From the NCBI GenBank assembly GCA_947846985.1, contig CANTUZ010000002.1, positions 126,628,889 through 126,692,888 on the forward strand: 64,000 bases of DNA. Reading direction: 5' to 3'. The number at the start of each line of letters is the position of its first letter. Positions within the stretch are counted from its first letter, which is position 1. The position numbers were made by a program, and so were the translations under genes. Shown piece after piece: positions 46,021 through 58,847 of this stretch. Origin of the DNA: Fratercula arctica. Taxonomy: Eukaryota > Chordata > Aves > Charadriiformes > Alcidae. Under the pieces are notes generated by a model. That model was not told the DNA's origin. It worked only from the letters and a program-made list of their open reading frames with translations, and searched no databases.

Positions 46021-46115
46021 GGACCCAATTCTGCAAGCTCTCATTAGGATAAGGGGCCTGACTGAAGCTAATAGGTCTTCTCGGAAAAGTAAAGCTTACT
46101 CACAAGAGTCAGCAC
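46021..46115. repeat. Ancient amniote interspersed repeat relic
   Basis: GGACCCAATTCTGCAAGCTC, then CTGACTGAAGCTAATAGG, then AAGCTTACTCACAAGAG follow the order of an amniote-wide old repeat with 'gacccaatcctgcaa', 'actgaagtcaatagg' and 'ttactcacatgag' blocks. I associate it with L3/CR1-like LINE 3' regions, but the family name is uncertain. Confidence 0.45.
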
Positions 46116-49100
46116 GTACAGCACTGAGCCGTGAGGTTTAAGCTTTCTGCGGAAGGAATTGAGGTGTCTTTGCTTTATGGGACTGCTATGTTGTACAGAC
46201 CTCGCCGTTTATGAAAAGACGAACCTAAAGCAACCAATAAATACATGTGGCTCTTTTTCTATGCTGATAGCATAGAGAAAAACATGATGGTAAGATGCCA
46301 GCCACTTTACACCAAAATGTTTGAAAGAAAAAACCACATTTATTGTGTAAGAAGGAAAAAGGGATAGAAGTGATACTGACTGAACTACACTGTCCTAACT
46401 TACTCTGCATTTACAGGTGATTTATAGATTTTACAAACCAGAGAAAATAAGCAACGATACCCTTGATATATTATTAAGCAGGCCTTCTATGATTCTATTT
46501 TCTGCATAGGGTCAAGACTGTTGACATGGGATTAATCAGCTGCTCCTCCTAAGCCATGAATCAGGACAAACCGTCGTCTGTTTCATGCAGTACAAATGCT
46601 TGAAAATAGAATTAAACATAGAAAGTACAGAAATACGTGAAAGCCAGCAGAAGTTACAGGTATTAATTGCAACACTGGTCACTGGTATAATGACAGATCC
46701 GTTCTGCTTTTGCATTTTGATGAATTCCCGCAGTAAAGACAAGAAAACAATGCTTAATTTTCCTCCCACTTTCTGAAATGCAATGATTCTTTGCTGTGTA
46801 TTGCACTCTCAGATTGTGATATTTTTACTGAAATGTGAAAATTGTGCGTCTGCTCCTGTAAGCAGATCTCTTCATATGTGTATTTTCTCTGATTTACAAG
46901 CAAAACAGATCCTGTTATCTTCTGCATATCTTCCAGAGGACATACACCTACACATAAATGTAGCCTGCTCCCTACATTGTTGTTAGCTTATTTGTCAGCC
47001 CGCAGCATGATAGGATTTGAGAATATTGGGTGCAAAGTGTCTTCAGGAAGAGGGAAAGAAATCATTCACCATTAGAGATAAGTATGACAAGCTCCTTTTT
47101 ACACTAGGATACACTTGTATTAAACAGAATGGCGGGGTGCCTGAGTGAGATTGCATCTATTACCATTGATGACATGAAAATGGACACTTATTAATCACTG
47201 TTTTGAAAATAATTATCCATAGCTTTATAAATCCTGCGAAAGTCAGGATTTTTTTCCCTAAGCATTCCCTAGTATTCAAAATACTGCTTTCTCATTATGG
47301 AGTTAGAACTTAAACTATTTCACAAAGCAAGTGTGAAGCATGTGCAGCAAATATGTAGGTTAGCAATGATTAGGATGTTAACATGAAACAGACATTGCAG
47401 TTAGTTTAAAAACAAACAGGTCAGGTATTCAAAACAGGTCATAGTTATTCAAAAACAAACACTCGATCTCTGTGAGATTTCATAAATATTTTTTTGGAAG
47501 CTAAAATATCACATATAAAATTGTTCAATTTTTAATTACAGAATGGGGTTTCTGTTGCTCACAAATAATAATTTTTATTATATAGAATATTTCACTAAGA
47601 GGGATGTAAAACAAAGATTACTGAATGAAAAGATTTGGGGGATTTTTTGTCCATAAAAGTACTTTTGTTGATAAACAGCTTTTATGTGTTTTGTGTTTTG
47701 TTTATTTTCAGCGCAATTCACTGTAGAGATTTAGCATCTCTCAGATTTGCAATCAAACCACAGTAGTAATATGAAAAACTTTCATAAACTCCTCAGACAT
47801 TGTCATGTCCTATATTCAAGTACCTCATATACACAAAGTGTACCAAAAACATATTTTTCATCTAGTATTCATTATGTGTATAATTTTTATTATATATATT
47901 TGCATAGCCTACTGCTGTATCAACATTATTGAAATACATTATTTAAGGGACTCGTTTTGGAAAAATCCATTATCTTTACTAGGTGTGGACACAATGCTTT
48001 CTTTTATGAACATTTTTCTATTTAATTTAAAAGTTAAGTTTCAAAAAAATAGTTCCAGTGATGGAATAACAATTTAGTACTTAAAAGGAAATAACCATGT
48101 TGCATTATGAAAAAATCTATGTATGTTCAGAAAGCACGCATGCGTGGATGTGTTTTAAAGCTTTTTTCAAAAGTAATTGCATGGATTCAAACTCTAGAAA
48201 TTTTACTTCTTGCCCAGCACCTCAAATCATGTGATGGCTAAATTTTACTTTATAAAGTTATTTTAAATTCTAATCGGCTATGATAATAATCTGCTAGTCT
48301 AATTAAAAGAATACAGAATGTGGTGCTAGACTGCCAACATACAGTCGTGTGGCAGCCTTAACACGTTGCTGTTTTTTCAAAGCTGCATCCCCAAACAAGT
48401 AAATTCTAGACAGAAAAAAGTCCATTTTAAAAAGCCCAAAAACAAATACAGGGCAACTCTCTGGCTCTGGAACAATATACATATGTCTAGAAAGTATATA
48501 AATTTCTGATTTCAATAAGATTTCGGTGGAAACAGCCATTTTACTATTAATGGAAAAAATGAACATAGCAACAATTGTTTGCTCAATGTTGCTATAAATA
48601 ATGTTTACCACAAGCTTCAGTAAATGTTTTGACAATGATTTATAAGTATGTCTAATAAAAAATATTATATTTTTTCCATTCTAGTAGACAGCTAAATATT
48701 TTATAAATATAGTTCAAAGTAATGTATCGGTCTATTTCAAAAAGCTTTTTTTCCTGATTTTTTTTCACTTAATAAAATGCCTCCTCTCCTAAGAATACTT
48801 TAAATTAAACCAGGTAGTTTGTTTTTGTTGTTGCTGAAGTAGGTTATTCTTTTCTCCTCCTAATACTAATTTGATAACTTCAGCCACTCTTGAATGTTTG
48901 CAGTATGTGTTATTAAGGATTAAGCCCTAAATTTATCTGTATAGGTAAAGAACCTGGTATTGCACAGGTCAAGTGGTTTCAGCATGAAAAATAAAGCAAT
49001 ATATTTAAAGAGGTGTTAGTATCTCCTTTCTGAGTCCCTTTTTTATTTCAAAGTGCAAATGTGGTTATAAATCACATTACCCAATGCATACAAATGATCT

Positions 49101-49600
49101 GAATTACAAAACAGACTGGAATACCTGCATCTTCTGTTTAACCTGTGGACATGACTCATATAATTGAATTGGAATATGGATACTATACTTATGTATAAAC
49201 TTCCACTAACTTGTTTTAAAGGTAACTGCTTTATGGAGGAATGAAGAATGTGTCTGCGATACCAGCAGGGCTAGCTTTCCGTATGGAAGCTAATCCAATA
49301 ATATAGCTGCTAAATTTCTCACCTGATTTACACAGAACAGTCTTTATCAAAAGGATATACAACCTCTGGACTTCTCTATCAAATTGCCCTTTTTTATTTA
49401 AGAGCGAGAAAGTGCTTCTCTTCTTAAGTATAATTAAAAGTATAATTAGGAATAAATACCTCTTTTAGAAGGGTTATGGCCAGGAAAGCTTACATGAGCC
49501 CATTTTTTCCTTTACACGTGGTTTGTGCCCACCTCTGTTCAGAAAAACATCTCTTTCTAAACATATTTATAAACATATCGACTTAGTATATGCACTTTTT
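46116..49600. other. AT-rich non-coding DNA, no gene seen
   Basis: Long plain AT-rich stretch. The octamer-like TCTATGATTCTATT at 46485-46498 recalls a CR1 tail but has no flanking homology. Open frames are 110 codons or fewer and match no family. Confidence 0.5.
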
Positions 49601-49616
49601 TTATTGCTGCTACCTC

Positions 49617-49956
49617 AGGCTGGGATCACAAGTACGGCTGTGTTGGGTACGGGCCTGAGTGACCCGCTGGCAGTGCTGCACACACGGCCGCCTGGGCTGC
49701 ACCAGCCACCCCAGACCCCAGCAGATGTAGCCCGGAGGTTACCCCGTTCCAAAAAACTGTGCTGCCAGGGGTGCACACCGTTGCTGATGCTCTCTGGAAC
49801 AAAGCAAAACGCTCAGGGGGAGGCTTGCAGGCGATACGGCAGCGTTTTTCCGTGGTGTAAACAAGCACCTGCTGTACGCCTTGGCAGACAAGACCCAGAG
49901 GGTAACCTGTGGCAGCAACCTCTTTTTTAAGTGTATGTTCTAAGACCAAAAATAAA
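49617..49956 (+). other. Candidate terminal exon, CpG-dense
   Basis: A pyrimidine-rich tract (from 49595) ends in CTCAG with the AG at 49617-49618. Then comes a GC-rich block with 14 CpGs in about 245 bp and a + frame open to the TAA at 49928-49930. AATAAA follows at 49951-49956. The order acceptor, open frame, stop, poly(A) signal is that of a last exon. However, the frame has no ATG, matches no protein I know, and the opposite strand is also open for 111 codons, so GC content alone may explain it. Confidence 0.22.
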
Positions 49957-49959
49957 ATC

Positions 49960-50436
49960 ATCTGTGATCATTTTCTTTAAAGCATTCAAATTATGGTGTT
50001 TGCTACATTATATGTGGCACTTCTTACACGAAAAGCATACAGAAAGCCAGAAGTTTTGAAGCCAATCACTGTACCGAAGAGAGATACTCACATTTGGAAA
50101 ATGGTACTTTCCCAGTGAAATACTGGTCCAGTTTGGAGGGGAAAATAATTGTGATTCCTAAACTATCTGTCAAAATAAATGCACTGTAGGAATTGAAGCA
50201 CCCTTCAAATATAAAAGAGCTGTGTAGCAAGTATTTAGCCTGTCTCTGGTACTAAAGAACCATCTCTGCTTCCTTCTGGCTCTCATTTCGCTTGAGTGCA
50301 GCAAAAGTAAATTCCTGCGAGTAATGGCCTGGAGACTGCTCAACACTGCTAACTTCCCCCCTTTGTCATTATCATAGAAGCACCACTGTGTCATTTTGAA
50401 AATATTTTATAACTTATTGGCCTGTGATGATCTGGC
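49960..50436. other. Non-coding DNA, no gene seen
   Basis: Nothing recognised. Confidence 0.5.
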
Positions 50437-50772
50437 ATGGTACACCACACTGCAGCATGTAGGACAGAAAACTACCTGAAGACGTCTTGCAGAGCCCTAT
50501 TAGAGATGCTGCTTGGCAGTGACTCCCAAGCTTTGCCTTTTGAGTTCAGTGGGAACGTCTGGTGGGTGCTCGCTGTTGCCTTGTGGGGGTCAGGTTGGGG
50601 CTCCCCTGGAAGGACGGAGGGTCACCAGTCACCCTGCAGCGCTGGGTACACGGATCAGGAGCCACCTCCACCTCCTCCAGCCTGCTACCACGTCTTGCCA
50701 TCACACCAGAGGTCCTGTTGTGCACAAACTAGGGAGAGCCAGATCTAGCGCATCTGCCTGCCTGGCAATGTG
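50437..50772. other. GC-richer pocket, no gene recognised
   Basis: Two overlapping + frames (103 and 86 codons) run through this pocket in different phases. Neither resembles a family. It could be an unrecognised old repeat. Confidence 0.4.
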
Positions 50773-52690
50773 AATTTCTAAATAGAGAGACAAAAAGGAA
50801 AAAAAAACTTTTCTTTGTGAAAAGGTAGGAAAAAAAGTGGAGTGGGATCAGGAATCATAAGAAGAAATCATATGAAACCTGCTTTGCATCCAAAATTTTC
50901 CCATATTAGGCCCAAACAAGGTGGTGTTACAAGTGCATGCCACCAAAGCACTTAAACAGCGAGGAAGGAAATGCAGTCGAGGCTGTTTCCATAACAAATC
51001 TTGTATGAACTTCGTAGCCTTTTTGTAAGCAAGAAAATTAGGAGGACAGGTAGTGCCCTGTTTGTGACTTTGCTGAGGCATAAACACTTGTAATCTTTAT
51101 GTAGGTGTGTCTTTAGGTGCATTTGTGTGCATGTGTGAGGGAGAGTAGGGTCAGGTTCTTGTTTATGACTTGTGAGAGACAGAAACAAGCGTATTTACTT
51201 GCAAGTCTGTAAAGGACATCAGTGGAAACAGGATTAGGCCTGTAATATTATTCCTTGGCCAAGATCTACTCTACAGAAGGTCGCTTAGGTGAAAAGTATC
51301 TGAAATTGTTATGACAGCTTTTTATGTGTTAATTTGATAAAAGAGATATGGTGCAAATAAAATGGTACACAGTGTAAAAGGCTCACACGCTGATTGAAAG
51401 TCCTTTTAGTAGTAACTGGAGACTATCTCAAACACTGAAAGCCAAATATTTTAAAATCATTCATAGAAAGGAGCATGTTTTTTATTTTGACAAGAATTTT
51501 GTGAGGTTTAGAAAGAAGTCCCAGTGTATGCCCTGGTGCTACTCTCCTATTTCAAGCTTGAAATGCCATACCTCTCTGGAGTCTGGTAGGATTTACCCGT
51601 GTTCTGCAGCTAAAGAACAGGTCAGTTCTGATGTCTGAAATATTATTTTCTGCCCATAAGCTTTAATACTGATGTCTGTTACCGAGAGAGAGAACAAAAG
51701 GATGTACTGGGGACAGTGGAGGCTGTGGAGTATTTTTAAAAATGCCTTGTGATGCGCCACCACCCCCTCCACCCTCCATTTTTTGGATGCTGAGCTCGGT
51801 ACAATTTTCTAAGGAAACTTATTGTCAGAGGTAAGTGCTCTACCCCTGGCTGGGAGTCAGATCCAGCTGCAACCCCAAACCCAAAATGAAGGCATCTTAA
51901 GTTGCTGAATATTTCTGAAAATCTCCCAAAACTGGGAGCTTGTTCTTGTTTTTAGCAAACAATTCTGCAATGTCAGGTGTTCTGAACTGTATATAAGCAC
52001 CTGTTTCTGTGTTTTAAAATATTGAAGCCACTAACGCATACAATAAATAAAAGCTTACCCATAGGTTCAATTGTATTGCCTTAATTTTTCTTTTCAAGTC
52101 ACAGAACATGAGTCCTTTTCAATGAAAGCTTCACACAATACTCTAAAGTACAGTATATCAATGCTTTAAAAAGAATGCTAAAAAAATTATTTTGCCTGTT
52201 TTCTTCAAATGAATACGCCCTAAGTTATGCTTCTCAGTTGTCCCAATTTATTTTAATATGAAAAAATCTAATCTCTGCTTGTAAAGCAGATTATGCATGT
52301 ATTAAATTCTTTAAAATTAGAATATACTTAATGCCACATTAGTTCCAGGCATGCAAAGCAGGAGAAAGAATTATACACCTAAACAACAAGAATGGTTTTT
52401 AAGCTTAAATTTCTACTTTCCTCCAATTCTCATTTGGTAAAATAAAACTATGTACAATCTACCATTTAATGAAATGCAATAATGAAGTCATTTTTTTCTG
52501 AATAAATCACAAAATAAAAGATTTAAAACAGACAATATTTTTAATTGAGAAAAAGCAAGGCCAATGGATCACTTTATCTGTCTATAAACTCGGTACATCT
52601 GGCTCTTTTTCCCATCCCCATCCTCCCTTTCCTCCACTCAGTAGGTTAAATTTCATGTGGCACTTCTAGACGTGCATTCAAACACTCTGC
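50773..52690. other. AT-rich non-coding DNA, no gene seen
   Basis: Nothing recognised beyond short A-runs and a CT-rich patch at 52600-52640. Confidence 0.5.
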
Positions 52691-53460
52691 TTTTGGTCTC
52701 GGCAAGATGTTGCTGACTCCCCTCTGTCCAGGGAGAGGTCAGAGCTCGTTTGGACTAGGGCCCAAAACACAGCGGACTGTAGGCCTTTTGGTCCTAAAGG
52801 TCAGGACTACAAGTTCATTTATGGCTGCTTGCCAACAGGCTAATTGTGCTTTGAGATTGTTGGTCGTGGTTTTCCTGCATGCCATCAGAGGGTTACTGCC
52901 TCCAGAGCTGCAACTGTGGCATCTTCCACGAGCATTGTTTTTACTGTTAAATCTTCCACAAATATGGCTTCTTTAGGACTTGGAATACAGAAGGCATTTT
53001 TCCCTCAGTTGTTTTTATCGCTATTCAGAGAGGGCAACAGTTTGTGATTAGGGTAGATAACGAACTGCTGTGGGGACTGGTCCATAAACTCTTAAATTGT
53101 AAATGCAACAAAAAAGAAGGCAAATGCAACACCATTCTCTCATCAGAAAGGGCATCCATTACCGTAACAGCTATCGGAGGCCACGGAAGAGACAATGGAT
53201 GAGACTCAACTGACCAGGTAATAAGGGAAGAAAGGGGAAGCAGAGCACCATCCAGAAAAAAAAGACAAAACGCAGGCGTACGACACAGGCACTCCACCTG
53301 TGCTGTCCATCTGATATGTGCAGCTGTGGTTGGATGAAGTGCTGCACGTTGAGCAAAGGTCAATGGATGAAGCAATTTCAGCTCACGTAAATGTTTAAAG
53401 GAATTTACTGTTGAGTGCACTGAGGTTTACACTTTGCCTGGAGAAGCAGTGAAAGGGGAT
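52691..53460. other. Moderate-GC pocket, possible decayed repeat
   Basis: Open frames on both strands overlap, including a minus frame of 131 codons (53025-53420) that starts at GTG. I suspected a decayed retroelement, but no motif can be named. Confidence 0.35.
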
Positions 53461-55185
53461 GGCATCTGCTTTTCTGTTTTACCATGAAGCGTTCTTGATG
53501 TATGAGAAAAGATTTGGCTTCAGACAGAGAGGGCAGCCTTGCCCTTCAGGCAAAGCTCCTTCTGACCCCAGTAGAGGCAGGATTTGATCCACTTGCCAAA
53601 GTCTGTTTTATGGGATAATGCTAGGAAAGTTCTTCCCAGTGCCCTTGTTGGAGTGGTGAAGTTGTGGCGTTTTCTTTCTAATCGATGCAGTGGCAGCATT
53701 TTAAAGGACAAACAAGAGAATAGGATATAGCAAACGGATGACTCATCCTGATGGAAAACCAGAAAGCTTTCTTGGGTGGTTTTTGTGTTGTTCCTTATTT
53801 TAAATTCTGTTTATGTTGCTAAAATTTGCATATATTCTTTTTAATGAATACTACACAGCTGAGAGACGGTGAAAGATGCAGAACGTCAAGCTTGTTAATA
53901 CTAGTTCATTAAATTAAACCAGACCTGATTTGCAGCAAAATCCTACATTCTTGAATTTCATAGACAGGCTATGATATCATTTCCACCAGACCTCACAAAC
54001 TATCGGCTTGTGTCTATCTATTTAGCTGGAGCGTTTAGGCAGCCTTCATTGTCAAAGTATTCAAGTACCTCATGGTCTGCTCATGTTTTTAACTGCACAA
54101 CATCTTATTCATCAAATCTCTCTGTCAGCTGCCCCAGCCCTCAGTGCCTTTGGCAGGTTCCAGCACGGTGCTCTTTCTGCTCCTAAGGCGGGAGCTCTGT
54201 ATGCACGCCCAAGCTACATCTCCCTGCAGCACCAGGTGCCATGCTTCTCCACAAACATCCATTTTCTCATCTCCGAGATGAACTTCATCACAGGACAAAT
54301 GTAGAAGATTAGTATTTTGTGTTTGCATACTGTCTTCTTTGCCAAAGCCCACACAGTCCTGTAAGACTCAGTCCCCTCGGTCATGTTCTTCAACATCCAC
54401 TGGGAGAGGAATCCAGGACCAAGCTGTCAGGGCTGCTCAGAGGGACCTGTTGTAACACAGACATCTCTGGCTTCCTCTGAGCATCATCCATATTCCACCT
54501 GAACAATAGGCTAAACCTGAACTTTGGCATGAGTATGAGGCAATGGAAAGAAGTGAGACATTTATTTTAATAACTTTCTTCCTTTATAGCCTTTCCCTTC
54601 ATGAAAGATACCTTTTGCTCCTCTAAGTTAGTTGGCAGCTCAGGATCTTTACTGAGCAGATCCTGAGCAGATTTTGCTACAGGATGTTTGCAGGACCAAG
54701 ACAGAAATAGAACTGCAACATCCACTTGTGAGTGTCCAACCAAGTTTTGCTTTTGTGTTTTGAATCCTAGTTTTGATTATTGTACCTCATTACATCTATG
54801 AATTAAACTATTAAGTAAAAAAAAAGCTCCATCTGGAACTTTATGTACTTGTCTACCCAATGAACTAACCATGCTCTTCGCCGTGTAGAGTTAGGACTGA
54901 GGTTTCTGCCCTGCTACTCAGAGCCCTCTTCCCATGATCGTCATCTCTCATGATGGGCACTTTCTGCAACATCAGCTAATCGGTGCAAAAGGCTCATGCT
55001 TACCAGCAATAAAACTTTCACAGAAGCTGAGCTGTGAGGACAGGGACCCCCCCTTGCATGACAGAAATGGTCAAAAAATTCACCTTGTTCAGAAATGGTC
55101 TTTAAGTGTAGCTCTTTCCAAAACATTTATCACACTCAAGACACTCAGCCGCATTCCCCCCCTCAGCAGACAGGATATAAATGTG
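53461..55185. other. Non-coding DNA, no gene seen
   Basis: Mixed composition, with 54080-54420 slightly GC-richer and carrying overlapping short frames. No repeat family recognised before the CR1 end. Confidence 0.5.
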
Positions 55186-55232
55186 TACCATGATCCTCAT
55201 GGGTCCCTTCCAACTTACAATATTCTATGAAC
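55186..55232 (+). repeat. CR1 LINE extreme 3' end, + orientation
   Basis: CTCATGGGTCCCTTCCAACT, followed by ACAATATTCTATGAA, is the CR1 terminal block and octamer in sense orientation. Only about 45 bp are recognisable. It is the only clear CR1 in the window on the + strand. Confidence 0.75.
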
Positions 55233-56436
55233 ATGAATTTTCTAAATCAAAATGCTGAAATTGAAGCCTATCCTGAAATAGTTTCCATGTTTTCAATTGT
55301 AACACTTCTAACTGATATTCTATAATGAAAAACAAAAAAAAAATTCCTCCAGTGGTAATTATAATAATTGTTTCTTTCATTACAACTTATGAAAACTGCT
55401 TTTAGAAATTAATCAGTCACCTGAAATAAACAGACACGAACCCCTGGCTTCCTATTTCACGTCATAAAATTAAACATGTCTGCACTCTGCCCTATCCATC
55501 CTGAAGAAATTGAAGGTGAGACTCACCTTTCTTTTATTTATGTTTTCAATAAACCCATTCAGAAATATAAACATTAGAAATACTCTACTGTGCAAGCTGA
55601 GGATATTCAGTTTCATATCTGTAGTGTCACCAGAGGCCAGTTCTGCCTTTGGTCTGTGGCACCTTATGTGCCCATCCTTAAAGCATAAAACAAAATAATG
55701 CTACAGTGTAAGACAGAGCAACCAATTCCGTCATTCTTTAGGTAAAATAGGTTTAAACAGAGCTATATACTATAGCTCTTCCTAATTACTAGGACAAACA
55801 AAGAATATTGCTGGATCCCATTAGTGCAAACTATTTTACAACTTGTATTCCATGTATTAAAAAATATACTCTGGTGTGAGAAATAGCTGTTTCTTCTCAT
55901 TTCTACTATGAAATCATAATAATCTCAGCAAGATGGTACAGTATGGCAAGATGAGCATCTACAGATTAGTCCTTATTGCACATATTTTTCTAATTTCTAT
56001 TTATGTACTACTTTGTGTGTTTTCATATTTCATATGGTTTCAGAAAAATACCTATATATAGCCATAGATGCTCTCCTAACACAAATTTTAGAATGGCACT
56101 GGGGAATCCAGTCTTTTGCTGAGTCAACAACCATGGTAATACCCCAGAACTACACCGCAATTTAATTCTAGTTATTTTTTAAATCACATTACCTCACAAA
56201 TTTATATAATATCAATGAATTATAAACATCAAGGGAAAAATAAGATAGTAAAGAAGCATGCCAGCTGTGGACAATAACAGAAGAAGCTTTGTTGACTGAG
56301 AAACAACAAAGCAACAATGGGCTTTTACAAAAGCAAAATGGAAATGTCTGAATGCTATTCTGTAGCACAACCATTGTTTTAAGGAGAAGAGAAAACCTTG
56401 GTAGAATATCTTTGCTTAGGTCTGGGTCAGCAGGCA
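55233..56436. other. AT-rich non-coding DNA, no gene seen
   Basis: Nothing recognised. Confidence 0.5.
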
Positions 56437-56535
56437 CATTCACATTAACCTGGCGCATGTCAACAGTCCTGTGGAATTCAATGGGGCTACTCAAATGCGC
56501 ACAGCTGCTTACCTCAGATGCGTTTGCAAACCGAA
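56437..56535. repeat. Ancient imperfectly palindromic repeat relic
   Basis: The block centred on GAATTC (56474-56479) is an imperfect palindrome from GCGC (56453) to GCGC (56500), with about 13 of 21 arm positions paired. GGAATTCAATGGGGCTACTC, then GCGTTTGCAAACCG, match a widespread amniote repeat with 'gaagtcaatgggactactcacatgcg' and 'gtgtttgcaggat' blocks. Family naming is uncertain; it may be related to the relic at 46.0 kb. Confidence 0.5.
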
Positions 56536-57003
56536 GCCATTTGCAGCGATTCTAGGTAACGTTCTCAAAATTGTCTGAATGATTTAGGGCCTCACAGTGA
56601 GATTTTGAAACATCCTGAGACACAAAATCCTCAGCAAAAAAAAAATAAAAAATGCTCAGATTCTCAAAAATATTCAGTCGTCCCCTGAAGTCTTCAGCTC
56701 CAAAGTAGGAGCTTCTGCTCCCATTTAGAGCAGAGGGAAAGTTAAACACCTTGGGGAAACCACTGTAGTGAAACCATACTTGGGGTGGCAAGAACTAAAA
56801 GACATCATATGGAGGGAAGCCGGGGCACCTACCTCTGCTCGGATGGGTAATTCTTCCTCTCTGCACACAGTCTGTTGCAGTGCGTGCTCTTCTGAAGATA
56901 GCTATTTTATCCTAGTTTTTCCATTGCCGAAAAGCTAGAGAGAAAAAGGCTTACAGTGAAACATCAAGACCCAGCAAGTTAGAGCAGATTTCAACAGAAG
57001 AAA
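56536..57003. other. AT-rich non-coding DNA, no gene seen
   Basis: Nothing recognised. Confidence 0.5.
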
Positions 57004-57489
57004 ATGTGGGCTTGGGATTCCTCTTCTGCTTCTTTGAGATCAAGGTCTTGCACATGGATCTGTCATGTTCCTGAATTCTTTCCCAGTGATGGTCTTCTGA
57101 GGTGGGGAACATGGACACAGCCACAAACTTTCTGGCCTTCTGCACCTTTGATGCAGACTCAGTTTGACCTTCACGCCTCTCAAGCACAACCCAGCACATT
57201 AAGAGTAAACCTGAGAAAACTGGCTCAGACCATAGGGCCAAGTGCTCTAAGCAGTTCACTCTCTGTGGCAACATGGAGGTTGCTTGGCACAGATGTACTG
57301 GCAAAAACAAAGGTGCGGTTTGAGTGGCAGTTTTGTGGCTGTGCACCTGAAAAAATACCCTTTTTGGAGATCAGTACTAAATCCCTTGTTCTAACTATAG
57401 AAAGAAGAATCTGGATTTCTTTTGTTCTGGTTCTTCCTTTGGCTTCTAGCATTGTCAGTACTCTGTGTCACAAAATAACTACCATCTGA
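57004..57489 (+). other. Longest ATG open frame, probably not a gene
   Basis: This 161-codon frame begins at an ATG with A at -3 and is followed by AATAAA at 57534-57539. The product has no recognisable domain, signal peptide or repeats, and its composition is Ser/Leu/Thr-rich, like translated non-coding DNA. Two minus-strand frames (56951-57346 and 57225-57452) overlap it. A frame of this length is not surprising by chance in 64 kb. A young or lineage-specific gene cannot be excluded. Confidence 0.12.
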
Positions 57490-58244
57490 TACATTATATT
57501 TAAATACCTTTTGCATGAGATGAATATAAAATTAATAAAATAACCCAACTCTGAACTCAGTCTTGTTGTCATGCTGTGTGACACACACCTTTGCTGCCTT
57601 CCCTCTCATAAGAAACTGAATGTTTTTCTATTTTTATTTCTGATATTTTAATTCTCTTAATGCAGTTGTTAAAGCAACTTTCTGGAAGTGGACCTTTCAG
57701 CACAGTGAGTGAGTCAAATGAAGTACGGAGATGGTGGTTCGTGCTGTGTGTCTTAAACAATATAGTTTAACAATGAAATCCTTGTAAATCAAACATAAAC
57801 ACAACATGGGTACTGATGAGCATCACCCATGTAAGGACGGGAGTCCGTTCTTGATGGAAGAAGTAATGTAAAATATACTTTGTCACCTGTATTGCAAAGC
57901 ATTGCCCTAGTACCTTGGTGGAAAATACAGTAAAAGGCAACCCACAGAGGCCTCACATTCTTAGAAGAAACATTTCTGTATACATGTACACATGCACACA
58001 CAGACATTTTTAATTAGTCTGCTAAGTGACTAACCTCTAGATAATCCCTGAGGACCACTGCAAGGTTAGATGATTTGCAATAGCTTGTAATGTTTAGGAA
58101 ACTTGTGACCTAGCTTCTTTCTGCCACTCTTCTGCTTTTCCTTGCTGAAGCATAGCCATACAAAAGGGAACAACAGTAACATTTAAAAACACATATAAGC
58201 CTTTAACCTCCAGGACAAATCCCACCTTCACCTCATGGCACCCT
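57490..58244. other. AT-rich non-coding DNA, no gene seen
   Basis: A short CA-type patch lies near 57980-58005. Nothing else was noted. Confidence 0.5.
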
Positions 58245-58300
58245 CCTGATTTCAGTGGAATTTCCTATCATTTCACTAAGGACTAATTCTGGTCTCATAC
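58245..58300. repeat. Possible ancient L3/CR1-like relic
   Basis: CTGATTTCAGTGGAATTTCC, then GGACTAATTCTGGTCTC, follow the order of the old amniote block 'actgacttcagtggagtt ... gatcagaatttggccc'. It is short and diverged. Confidence 0.35.
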
Positions 58301-58712
58301 ATTTACATAGCGTTAGACTGTTAAATGTCTATATAGTGCTGGACTTGTAGCAGTATACATTTCTGTCCGCTATAGGACAGAGTGATTTATTGTACTCAGC
58401 ATGTACATTCACTTCCAGTGAGTGCTCCTCCATACCTTTTGCCTGGTCATAACCAGCCTGCTTACACAGTGGCCACTGCTGTAGTACCACAGAACCCTCC
58501 TCCAGTTAAAATGATGACAGTACTGCCTGTCTCATCACCTTTCCTCTTCTGCTAGGTGCTGCAACTGAGCCCCCATTAGGTATGCAACATGCATCAGCTC
58601 TTTTAATATACTGTATTTAATTTCAGTATTTACTACTTTTTAAATGCATGTAGATGGAAAGATAAACAGCAAAAGAGGCTGACTGCTGTCATTTGAGAAT
58701 GATGACTGCTAC
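58301..58712. other. Non-coding DNA, no gene seen
   Basis: Nothing recognised. Confidence 0.5.
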
Positions 58713-58757
58713 TTGATGAAAGAGGGATGAGGAGATGAGTGATGAGTGACGATGAAC
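58713..58757. repeat. Degenerate GATGA/GAGT simple repeat
   Basis: Imperfect GATGAG and GATGAGT units across about 45 bp. Confidence 0.65.
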
Positions 58758-58847
58758 AATGGGAAACCTTTAGCCAACTTTCCAGTACTAATAGCTTGCT
58801 TATTCCTTGCACCAGCACCTATCAAAGAGTGCTTCAAGAATCTAAGT

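Noticed and set aside
46485..46498. TCTATGATTCTATT resembling CR1 tail octamers
   Set aside because: No adjoining 'CCTTCCAACC' block or other CR1 homology; eight-base matches of this kind occur by chance in AT-rich DNA.
53025..53420. 131-codon minus-strand frame
   Set aside because: Starts at GTG; translated sequence has no motif; overlapping frames are open in other phases.
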